Assembly: GCA_050948905.1 (NCBI GenBank)
Contig: JBMNES010000001.1
Span: 2,480,001-2,544,000 of the forward strand
Reading direction: 5' to 3'
Source of the DNA: DTKD01 sp050948905
GTDB taxonomy: Bacteria > Armatimonadota > UBA5829
DNA length: 64,000 nt
Every line of letters starts with the position of its first letter. The stretch's first letter is position 1. Shown here in pieces: positions 8,224 through 15,989 of this stretch. A model generated the notes under the pieces. It searched no databases and was not told the origin of the DNA. It worked only from the letters and a program-made list of their open reading frames with translations. The position numbers and the translations under genes were made by a program.

Positions 8224-8252
8224 TTGACCGCAAGGCCAAAAAGTGGGATACT
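8224..8252 (+). promoter_or_regulatory. Sigma-70-type promoter for the 8282 gene and nfo
   Basis: TTGACC (8224-8229), 17-nt spacer, GATACT (8247-8252). Position and spacing match a primary-sigma promoter about 23 nt before the TTG start at 8282. Confidence 0.65.
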
Positions 8253-8281
8253 ATGTCATCGAAAGCTAGCGGAGGGGTAGA

Positions 8282-8617
8282 TTGGAGAACCAGAGAGGCC
8301 AGTTCCGGCTGTCGCGCAACGTCCGAACCGTTTCGTCTGAAATTTTCATAATCTGGGACGACGATATCAGAGTGGGACAGCTTCATTTGCACTACGCCCA
8401 CGACACTATCCACGCCGCTGTGCTCCTCGAAGTTGATCTCTCAGTTAGGGAAGAAGAACAGCTCCTCGACACTATAGATGAGGATATAGTCTCATCGTAT
8501 CTGCCCAGTTTCGAACGAGAAGACCTGCTCGTCACTTTGTTCCGCGCTGAAGAGCTTAGTTCGTTCAGCTATTCCTCTCAGGATATCGACACCTTCGGCC
8601 CGGAAGACGACGACTGA
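8282..8617 (+). CDS. Unknown acidic 111-residue protein upstream of endonuclease IV
   Basis: The TTG start at 8282 follows a clear ribosome binding site (ggaggggtaga) and a good promoter. The protein is acidic, ends GPEDDD, and has a predicted alternation of strands and helices (VGQLHLHYAHDTIHAAVLLE, then EEEQLLDTIDEDIV). It has no signal peptide or membrane helix. It ends 1 nt before the nfo start codon, so the two are co-translated and may act together, for example in DNA repair. I do not recognise the family. Confidence 0.75.
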   Translation: MENQRGQFRLSRNVRTVSSEIFIIWDDDIRVGQLHLHYAHDTIHAAVLLEVDLSVREEEQLLDTIDEDIVSSYLPSFEREDLLVTLFRAEELSSFSYSSQDIDTFGPEDDD

Positions 8618-8618
8618 C

Positions 8619-9467
8619 GTGCGGCTTGGCGTTCATGTGCGAATCGGCGGCGGATTGCTGAAGTCTTTAGAACGTGCGCAGTCTTTAGGCTGTGAGACCG
8701 TGCAACTCTTCTCCGGCAACCCAAACGCCTGGACAACACGCCCGGTTGATCCGCACGCTGCGGCGGAGTTTTCCACTAAGATCCGGGAGCTGGGAATTCA
8801 CCCTGTTATCCTGCATACCCCATACCTGCTCAACCTCGCATCACCGGATGTTGCCATCTGGTCGAAAAGCGTCGACGCGCTGGCTTACGCCGTGGCCAAA
8901 GCCCCACTATTGGGAGCGAGCATCATCGTGACTCACATAGGCAGCCACAAAGGCTCCGGATATGAAGCCGGGGTTACCCGCATCGCGTCAGCGGTTAAGC
9001 AAGCTCTGCAGGCTGACAGTCGTCCGCTAATAGCACTGGAGATGGGCTCGGGTTCTGGACTTACAATCGGCGGGAAGTTTGAGCATATCGCCGATATTTT
9101 AGAAGCTACGGGAGACAGCCATCCGCGAGTGGGACTGTGCATAGACACAGCGCATCTGTGGGGTTCGGGCTACGATATCTCCACTACAGGCGGCGTCAAT
9201 GAGATGTTTAGCCTCATAAATAAACATATTGGCTTCGACAAGCTAAAAGTGATCCATTTAAACGACACCGAGGTAGAGTTAGGATCAAAGCGCGACCGGC
9301 ATTTTCATATCGGCAAAGGCAGGGTCACACTCGAAGGTTTCCAGGCGATTCTAAACTACCCCGGCACCGGCGATTTGCCAGGCATCATTGAGACGCCGGC
9401 AGGCCAGGCTTTCGCAGAGGACTACGAAAACCTGGCGACGCTGAGAAGCCTGCAGCAGGCTTCTTAA
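8619..9467 (+). CDS. nfo: Deoxyribonuclease IV (endonuclease IV, AP endonuclease)
   Basis: Zinc TIM-barrel enzyme that cuts DNA 5' of abasic sites in base excision repair. The 282 residues carry family motifs in order: GVHVRIGGGL at the N-terminus, VILHTPYLLNLASPD, VTHIGSHKGSG, IALEMGSGSG, GLCIDTAHLWGSGYDI, VIHLNDTEVELGSKRDRHFHIGKG and GIIETP, which supply the His, Glu and Asp zinc ligands. It starts at GTG 8619 directly after the upstream stop codon. Length is normal. Confidence 0.93.
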   Translation: MRLGVHVRIGGGLLKSLERAQSLGCETVQLFSGNPNAWTTRPVDPHAAAEFSTKIRELGIHPVILHTPYLLNLASPDVAIWSKSVDALAYAVAKAPLLGASIIVTHIGSHKGSGYEAGVTRIASAVKQALQADSRPLIALEMGSGSGLTIGGKFEHIADILEATGDSHPRVGLCIDTAHLWGSGYDISTTGGVNEMFSLINKHIGFDKLKVIHLNDTEVELGSKRDRHFHIGKGRVTLEGFQAILNYPGTGDLPGIIETPAGQAFAEDYENLATLRSLQQAS

Positions 9468-9472
9468 TACAA

Positions 9473-10891
9473 TCAACATTCGTTCTGCGGTATAGACACC
9501 GCATGTCCGAGATAATAGCCCAGTGCTTCACATAGGGCCGCGCCTACTATACCCGGCGTCACACTGACGTGATGGCGGTGGCCCTGTCGACCGATGCTCA
9601 TCAGCACGTCCTGCAATCCATCAATATACGCCACTCCCGCACAGCCGAAGAAATCGTCGGGTATCGCATCAGCGGTGAACTCACCCTCGCCCACGTAGAA
9701 GCTAAGCTCGCCATCCACAGTCATCATACTCGAAAAAGTGAACGGGCCGGGCTTGATTCTGCCAACATTACAGCCATAAGACGACGTAATGTCCGGCGCG
9801 CTTTCCAATATCAGATGACCCGTCACACATCCAGTTTCAATCATCATCTGCTGCGGCACAGGTCCGCAATGGAACAATATGCACTTATCCTCTTCGTCGC
9901 CGTAGTTGTTGTTCCAGTCCAGACACGCAGAGACGTCGCCTGATGCTTTTCTAAGGGCGTGCATAACGACTGCGTTACCTATGTCCACTTCGCAGGATGC
10001 CGGCAGGCCCCGATTGTTCATTTCGCTCATCAACACACATGGGGATACGCCGATTTGTTTCTGCATTTCTGTCCAGCAACGTATCGCAACGGCATCCAGG
10101 TTGTATTCGTCGACTATAGCATCCAGCGCGACTCCCATCTTCACTAACGAAACGAACTTATCGGTAGGTGTCTGAGAGAAATCTGCATAAGCTTTCAGAT
10201 TCTCCAATTTCGATATGTATACTTCGCTCGATTCGGCGACGTCCTGCATCCTCGCAAAAAGCTCAGATAGATCGAAAGTCTCAACGGTGATATTATTCTT
10301 TTGAAGCGCGACCTCATCAATTCTCACGGTCTTGAACGCCGTTGTCCGCGCGCCGATAGTGCCTATCGTCAATTTTTCCATTCCCCTGATGACCCTGCAC
10401 ACACGGTCGAAATGGTCGATATGTTCGGCAAAGACGCGGCTTGTCGGGGACACGGTATGCGGCTTGAGGACCGTAAACGGGATGTCGTTTTGCACAAACA
10501 CGTCCATAATCGACATCTTGCCACAGAACGAATCCCTGCGCAGTGCCGGGGCCATTCGGTTGAGTTCGTCCGGATATGCCTGAATCAGGATGGGTACGTT
10601 GGCGTCTCTAAGCGCTGCAACTGCGCCATTTTCATCGCCAAAATTGGGTAGAGACAGGATTACCCCGTCGAATTTACCCTCATTTTCTTTGAGGAACCGG
10701 GCATAGGTGGCTCCCTCTGCTGCTGTTTCGACTCCCCCATTGCGGGTGGCCGAGGCATCCAGGATAATATAATCGTGGCCGAGTTTCTCCATAGTCTCGA
10801 GCATTTCCTGTCTAGCCGAGGCCAGAAGCGATGCAGGGAAAAACCCCCTGTTGCCAAAATACAAGGCAAATGTGCTTTTATTACGATTCAT
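9473..10891 (-). CDS. L-fucose isomerase-like protein
   Basis: A 472-residue cytosolic protein of the FucI/AraA-like fold, probably isomerising an aldose to a ketose. Recognisable features are the Rossmann-like N-terminal part (SLPNFGDENGAVAAL, PILIQAYPDE) and the C-terminal region with CEVDIGNAVVMHAL, CLDWNNNYGDEEDKCILFHCGP and PGIVGAALCEALGYYLGH. I start at ATG 10891, 8 nt from ggagg; an upstream in-frame ATG has no support. The annotation is usually 'L-fucose/L-arabinose isomerase family'; the real sugar is unknown. It is monocistronic and convergent with nfo. Confidence 0.8.
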   Translation of the reverse strand: MNRNKSTFALYFGNRGFFPASLLASARQEMLETMEKLGHDYIILDASATRNGGVETAAEGATYARFLKENEGKFDGVILSLPNFGDENGAVAALRDANVPILIQAYPDELNRMAPALRRDSFCGKMSIMDVFVQNDIPFTVLKPHTVSPTSRVFAEHIDHFDRVCRVIRGMEKLTIGTIGARTTAFKTVRIDEVALQKNNITVETFDLSELFARMQDVAESSEVYISKLENLKAYADFSQTPTDKFVSLVKMGVALDAIVDEYNLDAVAIRCWTEMQKQIGVSPCVLMSEMNNRGLPASCEVDIGNAVVMHALRKASGDVSACLDWNNNYGDEEDKCILFHCGPVPQQMMIETGCVTGHLILESAPDITSSYGCNVGRIKPGPFTFSSMMTVDGELSFYVGEGEFTADAIPDDFFGCAGVAYIDGLQDVLMSIGRQGHRHHVSVTPGIVGAALCEALGYYLGHAVSIPQNEC

Positions 10892-11030
10892 AGTCCTCCC
10901 CTCCGAGACAGCGATCACCAACACGATTATCTTAATGCACACACCCTCGCTCGTCAACTAAATAAGATACTGCTGAGTTGTATCAACTTGTGCTTGTATA
11001 AGGAATATAGTGTATGGTTATCGCGTCGTG

Positions 11031-11036
11031 TATAAT
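11031..11036 (+). promoter_or_regulatory. Possible -10 element for the 11081 gene
   Basis: A perfect TATAAT at 11031-11036 lies 45 nt upstream of the start. The -35 position (around 11008) is poor, so this is a weak call. Confidence 0.35.
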
Positions 11037-11080
11037 GTATCTGATCGTTTTAAGTAAGGGAAGGAGTATTGGAGATATTT

Positions 11081-12337
11081 ATGAGAACGCTTGCTCTTTT
11101 CGTCGCCGTTTGTGCGATTCTCTCATTATGTATGGTGGTTGCTGCTCAGGACGAGTTCGCCCCGCCAGTGCCTGTCGAAGTCGATGAGCCTGTCGACTCT
11201 CAGTCACCTCCGGATGTTATGTCCGACGCGCCTCCCGCACCGCCTCCTCCCGATGGGGTATCTGATGCGGCACCGGCGCCTCCGCCTCCTCCCGCTCCTC
11301 CGGCGAGACCAGATCACGATGCACGGAGAGACCCGGCAAACCGGCGACCTGTAAACCCAGCCGCGATGGGGCAGAAAATAGTTATCGGCCCCACGGATGC
11401 GCAGGGTGCGCCCAGAAAATACAGGGGTTCTGTTACTGTTAGTGCGGTTGTGCCCGAAGGGACAAAAGTCGCGTCGGTGAAATTGTTCTGCAATAACGCG
11501 CTCGTAGACCAGAAATCCCAGGCCCCTTACGAGGCTAAATTTGATACTACCACCATCTCCGATGGCCCCCATATCTTTAAAGCAATCGGTTCTGATACCA
11601 GCGGTAAACAGGTATGGAGCGCTATGACGCGTGTGGAGATAATAAACACCGCTGCATCATCACGTGCGGCACTGCGCGGACCTGGCGCGGCCACTGCTCC
11701 GTCATCGCCGCGGCCACCTGCCCTGCCGGCGCCACCCGCCGGCCAGCCTGAACCGCCGATACCGACTCCTGTTAAACCGGGCGCGCCGGCGGATGGAACA
11801 AAAGTCACCCAACCAGAACCTCCGGCCTCGACTCCGGTTAAACCGGGTGCGCCTGCATCCGCGATGGATGGTACGCCATATACAAGCACTAAATATGGGT
11901 TTTCGGTAAATCATCCGGCTGGCTGGACTGCCCAGGACAAGACCGCCGCTATGAAGCCGAAGAAATCCGGTAACGCGTGGATAGAGTTCAATGCCGCGGA
12001 CAAATCTGCTGGGTTAGTAATAAACATAAAGCGATCGCAACTCGCGCTGAACAGCGATGCTGATACGTTTGCAAAATATAATCCCTATGTCGATTCGTGG
12101 ACAAGGAAGACAGTGGATGGCGGGCAGGCGTTTTCTACCACCACGACGGAGTCCGCCCAGAAAGTCATCCACAGGCTGATATTGATTAAGAGCGGCTACG
12201 CGTGGATGCTGAACTGCGTCGATACTTCAGGTAAAGACGCTGCAAACAGTGCCAAGCTGTTCGAGTCGGTAGTAAACAGCTTCAGAGTGCAGATACCCGA
12301 CAAACTCCCGCCAGTCAGGGTTATTGAAGTTAAATAG
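11081..12337 (+). CDS. Secreted Pro-rich protein with Ig-like and PsbP/DcrB-like domains
   Basis: A 418-residue exported protein. A signal peptide (residues 1-26, ending VVAAQ) is followed by Pro/Asp-rich linker sequence to about residue 90, an Ig-like domain (about 105-195, with the typical ending GPHIFKAIGSDTSGKQVWS), a second linker containing near-identical units (TPVKPGAPA twice), and a C-terminal domain of about 145 residues starting TSTKYGFSVNHPAGW. That start is characteristic of PsbP/DcrB-type lipocalin-like domains. The ATG at 11081 has ggag 6 nt upstream. Function unknown; probably a cell-surface or periplasmic adhesin or binding protein. Confidence 0.75.
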   Translation: MRTLALFVAVCAILSLCMVVAAQDEFAPPVPVEVDEPVDSQSPPDVMSDAPPAPPPPDGVSDAAPAPPPPPAPPARPDHDARRDPANRRPVNPAAMGQKIVIGPTDAQGAPRKYRGSVTVSAVVPEGTKVASVKLFCNNALVDQKSQAPYEAKFDTTTISDGPHIFKAIGSDTSGKQVWSAMTRVEIINTAASSRAALRGPGAATAPSSPRPPALPAPPAGQPEPPIPTPVKPGAPADGTKVTQPEPPASTPVKPGAPASAMDGTPYTSTKYGFSVNHPAGWTAQDKTAAMKPKKSGNAWIEFNAADKSAGLVINIKRSQLALNSDADTFAKYNPYVDSWTRKTVDGGQAFSTTTTESAQKVIHRLILIKSGYAWMLNCVDTSGKDAANSAKLFESVVNSFRVQIPDKLPPVRVIEVK

Positions 12338-12362
12338 ACTCCAAACGAGTTCAGTGAAATTG

Positions 12363-12397
12363 ACCGCGCTGCGAAACCACCCGCAGCGCGGTTTAAT
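12363..12397. terminator. Strong bidirectional terminator
   Basis: ACCGCGCTGCG (12363-12373) and CGCAGCGCGGT (12382-12392) form an 11-bp perfect stem with an 8-nt loop, between two convergent genes. It is followed by ttaatcatt on the plus strand and caattt on the minus strand. Confidence 0.8.
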
Positions 12398-12399
12398 CA

Positions 12400-12891
12400 T
12401 TAGAAGCGGTCGAAATGTAAAACCTCGTTAAGCGGTTTTTTCTGAGGCGAAGGTGTGTCTTCTGGAACCCCTAACGCGATCATACTCACGAGCGCATAAT
12501 TATCAGGCAGTCCCAGCAAGTCGCGAATTTCCGGCGCATATTCCTTCTTGTCCCCCGCCACCCAGCAGCCGGCCAAACCGTGGGCGTGCGCTGCAAGCAA
12601 CATATTTTGCGTGGCTGCAGAGCCGTCTTCGATATAATATTTTATCTTTTCGCAAAATACGGCTATGCAACACGGCGCTTCTGCGATAAACTTCCCATAC
12701 TCGGCAAACGCTGCGATCTTTTTGCGGGTATCGGAGTCTGTTACAGCAATGAATTGCCACGGCTGAATATTGTTCGCCGATGCAGCCAGCCGACCGCAGT
12801 CCACAATATCTTCGATTACTGATCGATCAATATGCTCAGGCTTAAAAGATCTGACGCAGCGTCGCGTCTTTAGACACTGGATAGCATCCAT
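12400..12891 (-). CDS. Nitroreductase-family FMN protein
   Basis: A 163-residue nitroreductase-fold protein that probably uses FMN and NAD(P)H. Visible signatures are the N-terminal RRCVRSFKPEHID, the flavin-binding SANNIQPWQFIAV, and the C-terminal half AATQNMLLAAHAHGLAGCWVAG with IALGVPEDTP. It is a short member of the family, often annotated as a putative NADH dehydrogenase/nitroreductase. The ATG at 12891 follows an aaaggagg ribosome binding site. Substrate unknown. The gene is flanked by a strong terminator downstream. Confidence 0.88.
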   Translation of the reverse strand: MDAIQCLKTRRCVRSFKPEHIDRSVIEDIVDCGRLAASANNIQPWQFIAVTDSDTRKKIAAFAEYGKFIAEAPCCIAVFCEKIKYYIEDGSAATQNMLLAAHAHGLAGCWVAGDKKEYAPEIRDLLGLPDNYALVSMIALGVPEDTPSPQKKPLNEVLHFDRF

Positions 12892-13013
12892 AAGGTCCCC
12901 TCCTTTGGCTGAAGTCGGCTGTTTAGTTAATCGTTGTGGAGCAATTCTCCTTCTCCGACAGGATAATGCCGTTGGAGTGGTGAACTTTTCTGCATAGTTG
13001 AAAAGGTTGGTAT

Positions 13014-14441
13014 ATGTTGAGAATCGAAGTACGTCTCACTGGAATATTCCTGATTGCTTTCGTTGTATTGCTGTGCGGGGCAAGCTTGCGGGCAGAGGAC
13101 AATCCTCTGGCCCCTTCTTTGGATGAGGATGTGGCAAAGCCCCAAGCCGTTTGCCCACCTCCAGGCCCAGTGCCGGTAAGCGTGTCTGCGTCGTCGTTTG
13201 AGTTGCAAGGCTCAACGATATATGCCAGGGGAGGAATGCGGATACTACGGGGAGCCCAGCGGTTTCTAGCCGATGAGGCGGAATATGACCTGGACACTGA
13301 GACGGGAACCGCGCGCAACGTATATCTAACTACCTGTTCATGCGAGCGCCCGGATTATCACATCACAGCGGGCAGCTTGATGATTCGGCCTAATGATAAA
13401 CTGGTCGCTCGTAACGTGTCAGTCTATCTTGGCAGGACAAAATTATTGACGTTGCCGCGAATGATGCTGAGGTTGGGAGGCCGCTCCAGTACCACTTCAA
13501 TTTTCCCTCGGGTCGGTAACGACTCCAGGGACGGAATCACCCTGAGGCAGGCTTTGCGGGTAATTGACACGAACCAGGCGCGTTCGACGCTGGACTTGAA
13601 GTTCACTCAGAAACATTCTGTTCAGGCCTCGCTTAACGCCAGGTACGGGGTCGGTGGTCGCCTGGTCGATTTTCCGGGTAGATATATCACCTATGGGACA
13701 AGGCGATCACGTGCTCTTAATGTGCCGCAGCCGATTGCCGGTGATTGCGACCCTCAACTCCTGCGCCCGACGAACGCGGCTCATCTGCAACCATTCGGGC
13801 TGTTTACTATGCGCCAGCGTACATACGACGCAAATGATCCGGGGCTGGTGGTCTACAGGCAGCCCGAATTAGGTATATCCTATCTTGCCTCACAACTTTC
13901 TTTCACTAAGCAGAGGCTTGATCCTCGCCTTGAACTTTACCCTCAAATCACGGCGACCTGGGGTCTGTATAAGGAGACCCCAGGACAGGATACTTCCCTG
14001 TCGCGCACTCAAGTCGTGATGCAGGGAGCTGTTAACACATACTGGCTCGGTCCGCGCACTACGATACAGCCGTTAGGGGTTGTCACTTATGCGGATTACC
14101 CCGAAGGACAATCTTTTCGAACGTGGGGTTGGGGAGTCGACGCTGCCCATCTGGCCCGCAACGACGCTTATTTCTCCGCTCGCTACCTTAGCCGCACCTC
14201 GTCGGGTTCCACACCGTTCCAGTTCGACAACATCGACATAAAGCGCGAGCTGGATATCACCGCACAAACCTATTTGCACAGACACGTATTTGGACTAGCC
14301 CTGAACTACGATGTGTCTAGTATGAGCTTGTACGACTGGGAAGTGCTTTATGGTCAACGGACAGACTGTTTAGGTATGTATATCCGCTGGAACAATCGGT
14401 TCAGACACCTGTCCTTCGATATCGGGCTGATCAATTTGTAA
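13014..14441 (+). CDS. LptD/OstA-like outer-membrane protein
   Basis: A 475-residue exported protein. The signal peptide (about 1-27, ending SLRA) is followed by an OstA/LptA-like beta-jellyroll region (about 50-130: ELQGSTIYARGGMRILRGAQRFLADEAEYDLDTE is its hallmark) and then about 300 residues of alternating aromatic/polar strands typical of a beta barrel. It resembles LPS-assembly protein LptD but is much shorter than the usual 700-900 residues, and no other lpt gene is adjacent. It supports a diderm envelope. It may be a reduced LptD or a paralogue; I am confident of the family but not of LPS transport. Confidence 0.72.
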   Translation: MLRIEVRLTGIFLIAFVVLLCGASLRAEDNPLAPSLDEDVAKPQAVCPPPGPVPVSVSASSFELQGSTIYARGGMRILRGAQRFLADEAEYDLDTETGTARNVYLTTCSCERPDYHITAGSLMIRPNDKLVARNVSVYLGRTKLLTLPRMMLRLGGRSSTTSIFPRVGNDSRDGITLRQALRVIDTNQARSTLDLKFTQKHSVQASLNARYGVGGRLVDFPGRYITYGTRRSRALNVPQPIAGDCDPQLLRPTNAAHLQPFGLFTMRQRTYDANDPGLVVYRQPELGISYLASQLSFTKQRLDPRLELYPQITATWGLYKETPGQDTSLSRTQVVMQGAVNTYWLGPRTTIQPLGVVTYADYPEGQSFRTWGWGVDAAHLARNDAYFSARYLSRTSSGSTPFQFDNIDIKRELDITAQTYLHRHVFGLALNYDVSSMSLYDWEVLYGQRTDCLGMYIRWNNRFRHLSFDIGLINL

Positions 14442-14513
14442 ATTGACACGGTTTGCTGGCAGGTGTATACTCAGGTCTTATACTCGCTGGAGTATTCACT
14501 GCGGAGGAATGAA

Positions 14514-14972
14514 GTGAGGATAGTAATACTAGGTTGTGGCAGAGTGGGCGCCACTGTTGCCACGACAATGGCTCGAGAAGGCCATCACGTGACCATCATT
14601 GATCAAAATCCAGACGCGTTCGCAAGGCTGTCCGCTGATTTTCCAGGGCAGCAGGTGCTCGGAAATGGTATTGATGAGGAGACCCTGAAGGCTGCCGAAT
14701 TAGATAAGGCCGATGCGTTTCTAGCAGTTACCAATGGCGATAACCGAAACATTATGTCGGTTCAGATGGCCAAAGTTCGATTCAAAGTGCCCAAGGTGGT
14801 GGCAAGAATATATGACCCCAACCGCGCTTATGCGTATTCAGAGCTGGGCATAGATACCATTTGCACGACTTGTGTTGGCGCGGGCCTGATGCGAGATTTG
14901 ATACTCGGAAGGCCCTTTGGACAAATCCACGAATACACCCACCTGGGCATCGGCGAGGACGAACATGAGTAA
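14514..14972 (+). CDS. TrkA-N (RCK) domain potassium-uptake regulator, first gene of pair
   Basis: A 152-residue RCK_N protein: Rossmann motif GCGRVG (residues 7-12), acidic residue ending strand 2 (TIIDQNPDAF), then NMFSVQMAK-type helices. It lacks the C-terminal TrkA_C domain. Such proteins gate Trk/Ktr potassium channels in response to NAD(H) or nucleotides. The start is GTG 14514, 6 nt after ggagg; the longer frame upstream is unsupported. It overlaps the next gene by 8 nt. No channel subunit (TrkH/KtrB) lies next to it here. Confidence 0.85.
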   Translation: MRIVILGCGRVGATVATTMAREGHHVTIIDQNPDAFARLSADFPGQQVLGNGIDEETLKAAELDKADAFLAVTNGDNRNIMSVQMAKVRFKVPKVVARIYDPNRAYAYSELGIDTICTTCVGAGLMRDLILGRPFGQIHEYTHLGIGEDEHE

Positions 14973-15636
14973 AAAAAGCCCAATGTATGTGATAGTGGTT
15001 GGTGCAGGCAAGGTAGGATATCACCTTGCAAAGACGCTGATTCAGGAAGGCCATGAAGTTTTGCTGCTTGAAAAAGATCGCAAGACTGTGGAATTTTTCA
15101 GAGATTCGCTGGGCGAGTTGATCGTTCTGGGCGATGGTTGTGAAATTCGCACCATGTCTGAAGTCGGTATGGGACGAGCTAACGTCGTCGTAGCAGTCAC
15201 CGGAGACGACGAAGATAACCTTGTAGTCTGCCAGATGGCGAAACGCAAGTTCGGTGTTCCGCGCACAATAGCAAGAGTCAACGACCCCAAGAACGAGGGT
15301 TTGTTTAAGGAACTCGGCATTGACCAGACTCTAAGCAGCACACGGATAATATTCAACCTCCTGGAGCAACAAATTGAAACAGGCCAGGTTATTCCACTGG
15401 CTGCTTTGAAACGTGGAGATATTGAGGTTGTCGAGGCAACTATTACGGCCTCGTCTAACGTTTTGGGGATGCTGATTAAGGACGTCGAACTGCCCCAGAA
15501 GACATTAATCATCTCCATAATTCGAGACGAATATGCCATCATTCCGCGCTCCGATACGAAGTTCCGCGAAGGGGACAGCGTTATCGCAATCATCAAGTCG
15601 GAGTACGAAAAGGACCTGCGCGCTGTGTTTGAGTAA
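14965..15636 (+). CDS. trkA: TrkA protein with RCK_N and RCK_C domains, second gene of pair
   Basis: A 223-residue potassium-uptake regulator. The RCK_N domain has GAGKVG and LEKDRKTVEF; the C-terminal domain (about 140-220) contains EATITASSNVLGMLIKDV and FREGDSVIAIIKSE, typical of TrkA_C ligand-binding domains. The ATG at 14965 overlaps the previous gene by 8 nt, so the pair is coupled and likely forms a mixed ring on a membrane channel encoded elsewhere. It is followed by a strong terminator. Confidence 0.88.
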   Translation: MSKKSPMYVIVVGAGKVGYHLAKTLIQEGHEVLLLEKDRKTVEFFRDSLGELIVLGDGCEIRTMSEVGMGRANVVVAVTGDDEDNLVVCQMAKRKFGVPRTIARVNDPKNEGLFKELGIDQTLSSTRIIFNLLEQQIETGQVIPLAALKRGDIEVVEATITASSNVLGMLIKDVELPQKTLIISIIRDEYAIIPRSDTKFREGDSVIAIIKSEYEKDLRAVFE

Positions 15637-15662
15637 TTAAACACAGGCTGATTTTAAAAACA

Positions 15663-15694
15663 GCCCGCTCGGTATTCCGAGCGGGCCATTTTTT
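15663..15694. terminator. Intrinsic bidirectional terminator after trkA
   Basis: GCCCGCTCGG (15663-15672) and CCGAGCGGGC (15677-15686) form a perfect 10-bp stem with a 4-nt loop, followed by cattttttat on the plus strand and by tgtttttaaa on the minus strand. It serves both trkA and the convergent TRAM gene. Confidence 0.93.
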
Positions 15695-15899
15695 ATGCTC
15701 TGGCGTTGGCTACGAAGGAGCACCCCAAAGGTGTTCTCTCCATGTTCACTATCGTAGCCTGTATGGATTCCCCCACTCTACCTGCGCCGCCGACAATTAC
15801 AACCATCGTATCATCGGGCAGATATCCGATCCCTGCGCCATCGGCCAATCCGTCGCGCGCAATGACGACTTCTATCTCGTCGCCTCGGCAGTAGGTCAT
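15693..15899 (-). CDS. Stand-alone TRAM-domain protein
   Basis: A 68-residue protein that is essentially one TRAM domain (a small OB-like RNA-binding fold): GDEIEVVIARDGLADGAGIGYLPDDTMVVI and then ESIQATIVNMERTPLG match the TRAM found at the C-terminus of PIN/TRAM and MiaB-type proteins. The ATG at 15899 follows a ggaggt site. Its stop codon lies in the T-run of the shared terminator. Likely an RNA-binding accessory factor; target unknown. Stand-alone TRAM proteins are best known from archaea, so this is of some interest. Confidence 0.72.
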   Translation of the reverse strand: MTYCRGDEIEVVIARDGLADGAGIGYLPDDTMVVIVGGAGRVGESIQATIVNMERTPLGCSFVANARA

Positions 15900-15989
15900 C
15901 CCACACCTCCGTCTGATTTAGATTTTATCAGTCGAATACTACATCGCACATAATTAGCAATGAATCCTAATCATTGCCCGCAAACAGTA

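Noticed and set aside
8118..8351. 77-codon open frame before the 8282 gene
   Set aside because: Overlaps the promoter and the start of the better-supported gene and lacks a ribosome binding site.
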